Notes under the pieces: generated by a model | What the model was told of the DNA's origin: nothing | Database searches by the model: none | The model's input: the letters and a program-made list of their open reading frames with translations, nothing else | Position numbers and translations under genes: made by a program | Shown here: positions 1-10,149 of the stretch, in pieces | How the letters are laid out: each line of letters begins with the position of its first letter | Numbering within the stretch: the first letter of the stretch is position 1 | Source: Oenanthe sinensis | Lineage: Eukaryota > Streptophyta > Magnoliopsida > Apiales > Apiaceae | Direction of reading: 5' to 3' | NCBI GenBank assembly: GCA_028671895.1 | Contig: JAPMAC010000207.1 | Span: 62,001 to 126,000 of the forward strand | Length of the DNA stretch: 64,000 bases

Positions 1-1132
1 AAGCACTTCTAATCAACAAGGAACAAAGTCAATTGTATTGTAAAGAAGATGTGAAGATAAAGATCGTGTTAGTCGGTTGTGAACCAGACCAGTTGCACCA
101 AACGTCAGCACAAAAGAGATTGAGAATTGCATCTATGGATGAGAAGAATTGACTATTTACTGAAATGGGTAACAAGTGAAGTGGTATATGGTGAAGCTCA
201 GAATAAATCAAGTTCGAATAATCAAGGAAATATTTATTAGACTTGGTTGCAGTAGAAGAAAATATATTAAGGGCTTATCAGGTTCGAAATTGGCTAAGGA
301 AAGAAGACTACAGAAGCTGTATCCAGAAGTCAACCTAGTCAAGCTATTTCGTCTTATTCACCAATGGTTAATCAAGCTATTTTGTCTTATTCATAGATGG
401 TTAACAACCATCGGGTAAAATGAAAGAAATGGTGAATATTCAAAGGGCTTATTTTGTCCTATTAGCCGATAGTTATTAACTATCGGAAAAGGAAACAAAA
501 GCAAAGACCCCACTTCCCGATGATTACTAAAGCTTGGAATAATTGAGTTTATTTCAGTAATTGTTTTAAGTCTCCGATACTTATTCTACAGACTCATCGA
601 TACTTAAACAATTACTCAGTAAATTGTTCCCGATACTTATGAAGAAAAAGAAGTGAAGCAACAACTAGTTTACTTGGTCCTAAATGAGCCACGTATCCTT
701 AGTTGATAAAGTCTACACAAAAAGGAAACAAAGCATCGCCTTTGGCATTCATTCATTCAGTTTACAGATAGAGAAATACAGAGAGCATTGAAGAGAGAAA
801 CACAGAGAGCATTCAAGAGAAGTAAACACAGAAGCAATTAAGTTTGTAATCAGCTGTTGTTACTTTGATTGTTCTTATTAAAGCTTGTAACTGTAACTGT
901 AACTGTACTAGTGGATCATTGTAACTAATCTACGGATTAGATTTGTGGAGCACCTCAGGGTTTATAAAAATCAAAAGATATATTCCCCGAACTGTTGTGT
1001 TATTGCTTATCACCTGTTTGATTATATAACTATTCGAACTATATAAAGTCCATAAAGAACCATTCCGCGAATTAGAGTTAAAATTGGACAATATCGTATT
1101 CAACCCCCCTTCTACGATATTTGGGACTAATA
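1..1132 (+). repeat. A-type LTR fragment (A0), 3' part, left edge of window
   Basis: This stretch aligns base for base with the last ~1.15 kb of the element A LTR (about 2008-3160). It carries the same CCGATAGTT-type motifs (a palindrome at 466-486) and the same LTR end motif, a C-rich tract followed by TACGATATTTGGGACTAA. The last two bases are TA, where A has CA, consistent with decay. The LTR start lies outside the window. A few substitutions and small indels separate it from the two A LTRs, so it belongs to another, older member of the family. Confidence 0.9.
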
Positions 1133-1178
1133 ATTGGTATCAGAGCTTACTGATTGAGTTTACAAATCAGGATCTATT
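1133..1178 (+). other. Primer binding site and leader of A0
   Basis: TGGTATCAGAGC follows the LTR end directly, as in element A and as in plant Ty1/copia elements primed by initiator Met tRNA. Identity with the A leader stops at about 1176-1178, where C-type gag sequence begins. Confidence 0.85.
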
Positions 1179-1436
1179 GCTAAAGAGACGTGGACAAAAC
1201 TTGAAGTGCACTGTGAAGGAACCAGGGATGTCAAGAAGAATGCAAGGTCTCTGTTCATTCACGAGTATGAGTATTTTGAGGCAAAAGATGGAGAAACCAT
1301 CACTGAGATGTATGATAGGTTTACTAAACTTTTGAATGAGATGGCTATTCTAGGTAAAGTATATGATTCTGGAGACACAAATACCAAGTTTTAAGAGTCC
1401 TTACAGAAGAGTTGGATAATAAGAAAACTGCTACTA
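1179..1436 (+). pseudogene. C-type copia gag fragment
   Basis: The frame starting near 1206 reads HCEGTRDVKKNARSLF and then EYEYFEAKDGETITEMYDRF, matching residues ~120-180 of the C1 gag and the C4 gag at 21233-21480. It has no own start codon. A one-base loss turns the FLRAL region into a stop at ~1394, and homology ends near 1436 at an A-run joined to gypsy LTR sequence. It is a dead fragment. It forms the left end of a block that recurs at 21233 onward. Confidence 0.85.
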
Positions 1437-1487
1437 AAAAAAATTAAAGATCATATTTTAACACTACTAAAATTATATCTAAAACTA
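1437..1487 (-). repeat. Gypsy element G, 3' LTR piece left of element A
   Basis: These ~50 bases match 21888-21936 and 20125-20170, which lie inside the G LTR. The LTR continues at 13636 after element A. The last five bases (AACTA) are the target duplicated by A. Confidence 0.85.
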
Positions 1488-3160
1488 TGAAAGGCTGTAT
1501 GTATAGACCTATATGTAACATAGGGTTATAACTCAACACAAGAACATGACGTGTAAATAATATGAAGTTATCACCAGAATCAGGAAGACATGAAGACTTG
1601 GTAAAGACAAAGGATAAAGAAGAAATCTACAGACTTGATGCATTAGCTCACTAGAAGAAGTTCATTAATATGTTCATGCCTCAGTGAAGAATAAAGGTTG
1701 AAGTATTCAAGGATGTGGAAGCAGTGAAGCAGTTGTCAAAGTACCAGAAAGATTCTAGTGATCCAAATCTATAAGTTAGTCAAGCAATGAATTGCAGAGC
1801 TCAAGTACAGGAATCGAGAAGATAGAATATACGGCAAATACAAAGAATCAAAATATTAGATGGAATCTTGGAGTCTACTATAGATTGCTGGAGGAAGTTC
1901 ATTCATATGTTCAGACTTCAGTGAAGGATAAAGTTCGAAGATGTTCAGGGTTTCAGATATGTTTGTGGTTCAGCATAAGTGCCAGAGGATTCCAATGTAC
2001 TTACAATCGAAGCACTTCTAATCAACAAGGAACAAAGTCAATTGTATTGTAAAGAAGATGTGAATATCAAGATCGTGTTAGTCGTTTGTGAACCAGACCA
2101 GTTGCACCAAACGTCAGCACAAAAGAGATTGAGAATTGCATCTATGAATGAGAAGAAGCATCTATGAATGAGTAACCTAAGTGGTATGCGATTAAGCCCG
2201 GAATAAATCAAGGTCGAATTAACAAGGAAATATTTATTTGACTTGGTTGCAGTGGAAGAAATAATGTTAAAGGGCTTAACAAGTTCGAAATATGGCTAAG
2301 TGAGTGAGACTGCAGAAGCTGTATCCAGAAGTCAACTAGTCAAGCTATTTCGTCATATTCCTATTTTGTCTTATTCACCAATGGTTAATAACCATCGGGT
2401 GAGTTAAATGAATAAGCAAAGAAAAGCAAGCCACTTCCCGATAGTTATTAACTATCGGGTAAAGGAAAAACTAGCAGGAATTTTAGATGCTTTCTAACTA
2501 TCGGATAAGAGAATTAAAAAGAATTAAAAAGAATTTCCGATAGTTAATAATTCCGATAGTTACTCAGTTTGAAGTAATTAATTTTATTTTCAGGAATTGT
2601 TTTATGTGTCCGATAGTTAATTTACAGACACATCGATACTTAACAATTACTCAAAAAATGTTCACGATACTTATGAAGAAAAAGAAGCGAAGCTGCAACT
2701 TGTTTACTTGGACCAGAATGGGCCACGTATCCCAAGTTGAAAAAGACTACACAAAAGCAGCAAAGGCATCGTCTTTGGATTCATTCATTCAGCAAAACAG
2801 GCAGAGAGATACACAGAGCGATTAAAGAGAGAAAACACAGAGAGCATTCAAGAGTAAACACTGAAGCCATTAACTTTGTACCCAGCTGTTGTTACCTTGT
2901 TTGTTTTCATTAAAGCTTGTAATCTAACTGCTGTACTAGTGAATCATTGTAACTAATCGAAAGATTAGATTTGTGGAGCACCTCAGGGTTTATATAAATC
3001 AAAAGATATATTCCCCGAACTGTTGTGTTATTGTATACCTTGTGTTTGATTTAATAACTGTTCGAACTGTCAACAAGTCCATAACAAACCATTCCGCGAA
3101 TATTTTATAAATTGGACAATATCGTATTCAACCCCCCTTCTACGATATTTGGGACTAACA
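1488..3160 (+). repeat. Element A 5' LTR
   Basis: Starts TGAAAGGCTG, ends GGGACTAACA. The CCGATAGTT motif cluster lies at about 2385-2670 and a TATA-like TTTATATAAATC at 2989-3000. It differs from the 3' LTR by a few substitutions and a short rearranged patch near 2155-2175. Confidence 0.95.
2385..2670. promoter_or_regulatory. CCGATAGTTA motif cluster in element A U3
   Basis: Copies at 2437-2459 (two 11-base arms, CCCGATAGTTA and its reverse complement, one base apart), 2494-2503, 2537-2546, 2552-2561 and 2610-2619, plus weaker CGATACTTA forms at ~2632 and ~2663. The cluster lies 320-600 bp upstream of the TATA-like box, so it is a candidate enhancer or protein-binding array. The same cluster is in the 3' LTR (palindrome at 12912-12934). 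Confidence 0.6.
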
Positions 3161-3317
3161 ATTGGTATCAGAGCTTACTGATTGAGTTTACAAATCAGGA
3201 TCTATTATTCGGACTTCAGTATTAAGCTTCTGGAATTTTTAGCGGATTTTTTAATTTTCAAAATATTTCACTCAGAAATTGTTTTGAACTTTAAATAATT
3301 TTGAAAAATTCAATATC
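3161..3317 (+). other. Element A primer binding site and leader
   Basis: TGGTATCAGAGC lies two bases after the LTR end and is complementary to the 3' end of initiator Met tRNA, the usual primer of plant Ty1/copia. The rest up to the gag ATG at 3318 is AT-rich untranslated leader. Confidence 0.88.
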
Positions 3318-5864
3318 ATGAGTTCTCAGAAAGTAGGAAGTATTAAGGTTCATTAGTTTAATAGAGTGAATTATAATCTCTGGAAAAAGAAGATGACCCT
3401 GTTTATTAAGGCTGCAAATCTGTTGTACATGGGTATCTTAGAGAACGGACCGTTTGTACCAATGAAGATGATTACTGAATCTACAGTGGACGGAGTAAGA
3501 GTTCCTCAAAGGTCTACTCCAAAGGATCCTACAGAGTTCACTGATACAGAGAAAGAAATTGTTGCATTGGACATAGGCCTTCAGTTGATTATTGTTGACT
3601 CAATGGATGAAGACATGTGCCATCAAATTCTAAATTGCATATCTGGAAAGCACATGTGGGAAACCATCGAACTGATTATGGAAGGAACAGAAGAAGTAAA
3701 AGAGAACCGGTTGGATATACTTACATCAAGATATGAAGCGTTCAAATCTACTCCTGGAGAATCAATTACTCAAGTTTTTGAGCGGTACAATAAATTGTTA
3801 AATGAGTTGAGTATCCAGGGGAAGAACTATCCGTTAAGGGAAACGAACAGGAAGTTTATGTTGACTCTTCCACATCTTGTTGAGCATAAAGTTTCTTCAA
3901 TTAGAGAAAGGGACAACTTCAATGTTATGCCCCTTGAAAAGCTATATGGAAAATTGAAGACTTATGAAATGGAACAAGAATAGAGGTTGATTATCTATAG
4001 TTCTGGCTCAGTGGACAGTAAGAGTGCAGCACTACAGAAGACCACAACTCTTGTGGCAGATGAAGTGAAAACTTCTGAAGCCAAGGTTGTTGAAACCAAG
4101 ATTGGTGGAGAATTGATCATTGAAGCTGAAATGGCTACAGAATCACAAGATGAAGAGGAAGATGATTTCTATACATTGGAAGAGCTTGATGAAATGGAAG
4201 ACAAATCCATGGCGTACTTGGCAGGGCGTTTCAAGCATATAAGATTCAGAAGGAATCCCAAGTACAAGAAAAGTTTTGGTAGAAGATTTCAGAAGTCAGG
4301 ATCATTTTCAGGATCCAACTCAAGAGGTGGTTATAAATCAAACATGGTAGACCGTAGTAAGTTCCGGTGCTACAATTGCAATGAACTAGGGCATTTCGCC
4401 ACTGAATGTAAGAAACCGAAACAAGCAAAAGACAATAAGGTTTATGAGAAGAAGAGTTCCTACGAGAAGAAAAGCTATGATGAGTTAAAAAGGGAGAATG
4501 AGAAGTTGAAACAGAGATTGGATGCTTTGGTTGCAAAACAACAAGGCAAGGCTTATATTGCTGAAGGTAGAAGCTGGGATGACACAGATTCTGAAGAAGA
4601 AGAATATGGAAATCTTGCATTAATGGCAGATACTTCAGAAGAATCTCCATCATCAGCACAGGTACCTATTCTCACCACTGTAGATATGTCTCTATCTGAA
4701 TATAAAAATACTGTTAATGACTTGAGTATAGAGATGTTTAACATTCATACAAGCATGCTAGCTTCTGAAGGAGAGAATGCTAGACTAGTTGCGAAGATTA
4801 AAAAGCTAGAATCCGGAAAGGAACAACTAGAGCTTGTAGGAATCACAGTTAATAACCTTAAGGAAAGAAATGAATATTTAGAGAATAAGGTTATCTGTAA
4901 TGCAGAGGTTGAGACAGCACTTAGGGCTAAGATTTCTGAGCTAGAGTTAAAATTGGAAGCTTTTAAGAACTCAGCTAATATTGCTAAAGATATAATGGAT
5001 AAGCAGAGCTTAGATAATAAGACATGTATAGGCTTTAACTACGATGAACATAAAAAGAAAAACAAGAAGGATAAAAGGAATGTAACTTTCAATGCTTCTA
5101 GTACTGTTCTATTAGAAAATGAAAATGTTTCTTTTGTCATTAAGAAGAGTAGTAATCCTGTCTTTAAGCTCCCACTCTCAGAACCCTTAGACGAAGATAC
5201 TATCGTATGGAAACAAGAAATGCTTGTTGAGGATAAGTTAAAAGAGAAAGAAGTTGAGGAAAATAATGTAGAAGAAGTTACACCTAATAAGTCAGTTAAA
5301 ATTGAATCTGTTAAAACTGAATTAGGTGGTAACAAGATTAAGTCGAAGAGTAATAGGAATGGGAAAGTAGGTGTTAAAATTGCTAATTCTGCTACACCTG
5401 CACCCACTGCACCTAGGAAATTGTGTACTAATTGCAATTCTATTGGACACCTTAGTCATGCATGTAATAAGGTTAAAGTAGAAACTAATATTCCTGTTGT
5501 GCAGAACATGTTTAGCATGAATAGTTCTCATTTGCCTTGTGGTATTACTGGATGTATGCCATGTGCTTTTAATATTATGCATGCTTATTTTAATTTGATG
5601 AATGCATCTACTTCTAGTAATTGCATAGGCATAGAAAAAAGCATGAATAAGAAAAAAGTAAGGGCAAAGACTGCTAGTCCTCCTAAGGTTAGGAAGGAGA
5701 CTCAATCTCCTAAGCCAAAAGACAAATCTGTCAAGGCAAAGGAACATGATTCGAGTTCAGTCAAAGTAGAACTTAAAGATGTGAAAACTGAACCTATTAC
5801 ACCATCTGCAAGAACCTCTAAATTTCTTGGACCCAAACAAGTTTGGGTGCCAAAGAAAACTTAA
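3318..5864 (+). pseudogene. gag: Element A gag (two in-frame stops)
   Basis: Particle protein. ATG at 3318 is chosen because it opens the frame just after the leader (MSSQKVGSIKVH) and matches gag starts in C and D. The frame runs about 848 codons with TAG at 3354-3356 and 3981-3983. It holds the copia gag core (LNCISGKHMWETIE, then RYEAFKSTPGESITQVFERY, nt 3640-3800), a CCHC knuckle (CYNCNELGHFATEC, ~4366-4410), a long charged coiled-coil middle (~4440-5000) and a second CCHC (CTNCNSIGHLSHAC, ~5424-5465). It ends at WVPKKT and TAA. Both internal stops could come from CAG by C-to-T change. Pol lies in the -1 register. Confidence 0.9.
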
Positions 5865-5890
5865 TCACTTTGTGGTTGCAGGGCATAGGT
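5841..5890 (+). other. Gag-pol junction of element A (-1 register, GCAG|GG)
   Basis: Gag stops at 5862-5864. The pol frame, open from 5822, is -1 to gag and reads LQGIGTNEK through TTGCAG|GGCATA (cag at 5879-5881). From the GT of GTTTGGG (5841) to that AG is 41 nt. The matching distances are 47 nt in D2 and 44 nt in C1, all 2 modulo 3. A -1 frameshift, an unusually short splice or reinitiation would each restore pol. I see no classic slippery heptamer in register. Confidence 0.55.
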
Positions 5891-8800
5891 ACTAATGAAA
5901 AAGTCATGTGGATTCTGGATAGTGGATGTTCAAGGCACATGACAGGAGACAAGACCCTGCTGACCAATGTGGTTGAGAAGACCGGCCCAGTTGTAACCTT
6001 TGGAGATGACAACAAAGGCTTTACTAAGGGATATGGTAGTCTGGAAGTTGGAAATGTCATCATTGAAAATATCTCTCTTGTTGACGGTCTGAAGCACAAC
6101 TTGCTGAGCGTCAGTCAATTTACAGATAAAGGATATAATGTGGACTTCAGGAAGGAAAAGTGTATGATCACCAACAGGAAAGATGAAAAGCTTGCTCTTA
6201 AAGGAGTAAGAAAAGGAAATCTGTTCGTAGCTGACTTAAACTCTGCAAGAAGAGGAGAAGCAAGTTGTTTCTACAGTAAAGCATCCTCTGAATTAAGTTG
6301 GTTATGGCACATAAAACTATCTCACCTGAACTTTAAAGCAATGAATTCTTTAGTTAGAAGAGAATTGGTGAGAGGGTTACCACAGATGGAATTCTACCAA
6401 GAAGGACTCTGTGAAGCATGTGAAAAGGGTAAGTCAAAGGAGGCGTCACATAGAAGTAAGGACATGTCAAGCATCAGCGAACCTCTCTAGTTGATTCATA
6501 TGGATATGTTTGGACCGGTTAATGTCATGTCAGTTTCAAAGAAGAAATATGCATTAGTGATTGTCGACGACTACTCCAAGTACACGTGGGTGTTGTTTTT
6601 GCATTCTAAGGATGAAACACCTCAAATGGTAATCGATCACATTAAAAAGACTGAAGTGGAAGCTGGATTGCCTGTGCGGACGATCAGATCAGATAATGGA
6701 ACTGAATTCAAAAATGCAGTTCTAAATGAATTCTGCACGAAGCAAGGCATCTCAAGACAATACTCAGCCCCAAGAACTCCACAGCAGAATGGAGTGGTAG
6801 AAAGGAAAAACAGGACTTTGATTGAAGCAGCAAGGACAATGTTAAGCCAGTCAAAGCTACCTACATATTTTTGGGCAGAAGCAGTCAACACAGCTTGTTA
6901 CACTCAGAACAGGACCCTGATTAATAAAGATCTAGAAAAGACATCCTATGAGATTATGACCAACAGAAAGCCATCACTGAAGTACTTTCATGTGTTTGGT
7001 GGAAAATGCTATGTATTGAAAGATGAACATCTGGGCAAGTTTGATGCTAAAGCAGATGAAGGGATTTTCCTTGGTTACTCACTGGTGTCTAATACGTACA
7101 GGGTATATGTGATTGAAACTCATAAGGTCATTGAAAGCCTTAATGTAACGTTTGACGACACCAAACTCCCAAGTCTTCAAAAAGATAAAGATTCTGAATC
7201 TCTGGAAATTGAAAATCAGTCAGAATACTACTTAGGAGATGAAGACATACCTGGTGTTGCATCTGGTAGTCATGAATACACGAATATTGATAATCCAGAG
7301 CAAAGCAGTGGAAGTGTTGGTAATACCACACAGTCACAGTCACAGTCTGTATTTCAAAATCAGTCTGTTACTGAACCTGCTAGCTCAACTGGTGGATCAT
7401 CAAACAATGGAAGCAACAACTCAGGGGGAGGTGAAGAAGGATCAGCTAGTCACTCTCAACACAACTACGAAGAAGGACAATCATCAAGGGCTAATCTGCC
7501 TAGACAAAGGGTATGGAACAGAGATCATCCCTTTGAATTAATCATTGGTGACCCAGAGAGTGGTGTGAGGACTAGAAGAGCAACGAAGAATGAATGTCTG
7601 TACTCTGGCTTTCTATCAGAGGAAGAACCTAAGAAGGTTGAAGATGCTCTAGAAGATCCAGATTGGGTTATTGCGATGCAAGATGAACTCAATCAGTTTG
7701 ATAGGCAGAAAGTGTAGAAACTGGTACCCAGACCTAAAGACAAATATGTGATTGGCACTAAATGGGTATTCAGGAATAAGTTGGATGAAGATGGCATTGT
7801 TACGAGGAACAAGGCCAGACTGGTTGCTAAGGGGTATTCTCAAGAAGAAGGAATAGATTATGACGAGACCTATGCACCAGTAGCAAGACTTGAAGCCATC
7901 AGGATGCTATTGGCATTCGCAGCACATTCAGACTTTAAAGTTTATCAAATGGATGTGAAGAGTGCATTCCTGAACGGGGAGTTGGAAGAAGAAGTATATG
8001 TAGAGCAACCTCCGGGTTTCGAGAACAAAGATAATATGAACTTTGTGTACTTCCTTTTTAAAGCTCTTTATGAACTCAAGCCGGCACCTCGGACATGGTA
8101 TGAAACACTATCTGAATTTTTAATTGAAAATGGTTTTATCAGAGGTGTCATAGATAAGACTCTCTTTCATAAAATGCATAAAGATGCTATGATATTAGTA
8201 CAAGTATATGTTGATGATATAATATTCGGTTCTACTAATGATGAGCTTTGCAAGAGATTTGCTAAGTTAATGCAGAGTAGGTACGAGATGAGTATGATGG
8301 GAGAGCTGACATTCTTTCTTGGACTTCAAGTAAGTCAGAACAAAGATGGGATCTTCATTTGTCAGACAAAGTACATCAGAGATCTTCTAAAGAAGTATGG
8401 ACTTGAAGATTCAGCCCACGCCAAGACTCCAATGCCAACTGCCACAAAGCTTGATGAGGACAAATCAGGTAAATCTGTCGACATCACAAGCTATAGAGGT
8501 ATGATTGGATCTCTACTCTACTTAACTGCAAGTAGACCAGATATTATGTTTTCCACTTGCTTATGTGCACGGTTCCAAACTAACCCAAAAGAGTCTCACC
8601 TTATAGCTGTCAACAAAAATTTTAGATACCTGAAGGGTACTCCAAATTTGGGAATTTGGTATCCTAAAGGTACTGGTTTTGACCTAATCGGCTATACAGA
8701 CTCGGAATTTGCAGGTTGTAAGATTGACAGGAAGAGCACTTCTGGAAGCTGTCAATTCTTGGGAAGAAGATTGGTCTCATGGTATAGCAAGAAGCAACAC

Positions 8801-9067
8801 TCAGTGTCTACCTCAACAGCAGAGGCAGAATACATCGCAGCTGGTAGCTGTTGTGCTCAGATCCTATGGATGAGAAACCAACTCCAAGACTATGGCTTTA
8901 TGTTGAATAAGATTCCGATATTCTGCGACAACACAAGTGCCATAGCTATAACCAACAATCCGGTTCAGCATACACGAACAAAGCATATTGATATCAGGTA
9001 TCACTTTATACGAGAGCATGTCATTCTAAATTATATGAGAGATGTCTGTATGTGTAATTCAAATTGA
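5882..9067 (+). pseudogene. pol: Element A pol: protease, integrase, RT, truncated RNase H
   Basis: One frame through the whole region with two stops, TAG at 6488-6490 and 7715-7717. Aspartic protease with DSGCSRHMTGD (~5914-5950). Integrase with an HHCC zinc part (HIKLSHLNF ... CEACEKGK, ~6307-6430) and a DDE core: VDDYSKYTW, SDNGTEFKN, NGVVERKNR. RT with NKARLVAKGYSQEEGIDYDE, KVYQMDVKSAFLNGELEEEV and the catalytic YVDDIIFGST (~8206-8237). RNase H with GYTDSEFAG and STAEAEYIAAG. At 9022, after RYHFIREHV, homology ends: the usual C-terminal piece, present in C1 as the stretch around IADILTKPL, is missing. The RT motif YGLKQAPRAWYE reads YELKPAPRTWYE here. The copy cannot make full Pol. Confidence 0.93.
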
Positions 9068-10149
9068 ATTATATTTAATTTTTAGTTATTTCTAAATTAA
9101 AATTTTAATAATTCTATTTTAGAAATATTAAAATTTTTAATTCAAGAAATCTCTATTTAATTAAGTTTATGACAATTTGAATTTATGTGTTTTAAATTAT
9201 TTGGTAAATGTAAGTTTTAATTTATTTTTTAAATCATCAGTATATAAATTACTAATGATTTTCTAAATAAATATTAAGTCACATGTATCGATAGTTGTTA
9301 ACTATCGGAAATATTTTGATTAATTAACTGCATGTTCCGATAGTTAAGAATGTCTTGTTTTATTATTTAAATTGCATGCATCGATAGTTGTTTACTATCG
9401 GGAATTTTGTTTTAATTAATTAATTAATTAAAAGATTACCCGATAGTTACAATTATTCATATTTTATTTTATTTTATTTATTATAAGTGTTCCGCTAGTT
9501 ACCAAGTATCGGACATTTTTTTTAAAATGAACCTGCATGTCCCGATAGTTAATAACTATCGGGTTGTGGTTGTGTATTTTATTTATATCTACTGCATGTC
9601 CCGATACTTCTAGTAAATATACATATATAAATATCTGTTTTCCGATACTTAACTAATATATATATATATTGTTTCACAATCCTCCGATACTTAGCAGGTA
9701 ACATTTAAATAGTTTTTTTTGTTTTGTTGTTTCCCGATACTTAACACAATACAAACATATACATACAACCGACAGTTATGTAATATCGGAACCAAAATCG
9801 ATTTTTCTCTCTTTAATATCTACAATTCTAGGACTTATTTTGAAAATCTAAAACCGTAGAAGTGTAGATCTGTTAACCAGCTTCATTTCCATACTAATTT
9901 TGTTTAATTTGGTTTCAAAAAATTTACGAATATTTCGAGTTTTGGGAATTTTACTAGGGTTAACTAGAAGTCAAAAAATCATAATAAAAATACTGGTGTA
10001 TTTCAAATCTCTCCTAGTTTATCATATATTATTTTTAGAATTTTTGGAGAAGTTTGAATTTTTGGGTATTTTTGGTTCGTATTCGAATAAACTAAGTTCG
10101 TTTTTGTTTTGAAAAAGTTAAAAATTTTGGTGATTTTTACTTGTTAAAA
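9068..10149 (+). other. Element A pol-ORF3 spacer
   Basis: Non-coding and very AT-rich. The first ~200 bp hold nothing I recognise. From 9289 to 9789 it carries an array of CCGATA(G/C)TTA motifs, described separately. TATA-like ATATATAAATAT (~9621) and TATATATATATT (~9657) lie within it, upstream of the ORF3 start at 10150. An open frame at 9900-10112 looks like chance in AT-rich DNA. Confidence 0.75.
9289..9789. promoter_or_regulatory. CCGATA(G/C)TTA array in the pol-ORF3 spacer of element A
   Basis: Copies at 9289-9308 (inverted pair), 9337-9346, 9382-9402 (inverted pair), 9439-9449, 9492-9512 (imperfect pair), 9541-9563 (perfect pair of 11-base arms one base apart), 9600-9609, 9642-9651, 9684-9693, 9733-9743 and 9769-9789. 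Spacing is fairly even, about 40-60 bp. The left half mainly has CCGATAGTTA, the right half CCGATACTTA. The same motif fills the U3 of this family. Candidate binding array, possibly an internal promoter for ORF3. Confidence 0.6.

Noticed and set aside
1792..2167. Short open frames inside the A LTRs (repeated at 12261-12681)
   Set aside because: They repeat because the LTR is repeated; overlapping frames, no conserved start context and no coding signature.
5039..5747. Open frames on the minus strand across element A gag (132 and 141 codons)
   Set aside because: They are antisense to a well-supported gag frame, show no motif and reflect its AT-rich codon pattern.
5841..5881. A certain intron between gag and pol
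   Set aside because: 41-47 nt is shorter than usual plant introns, and without cDNA the splice idea stays one of three options.
9289..9789. CRISPR-like array or transcription terminators in the A spacer
   Set aside because: The repeats are ~10-22 bp, partly palindromic and variable in spacing, in a plant retrotransposon. The palindromes lack the U-tract of a terminator.
9900..10112. 70-codon open frame in the A spacer
   Set aside because: Composed of Phe/Leu/Ile/Lys from AT-rich DNA, with no counterpart in other families.
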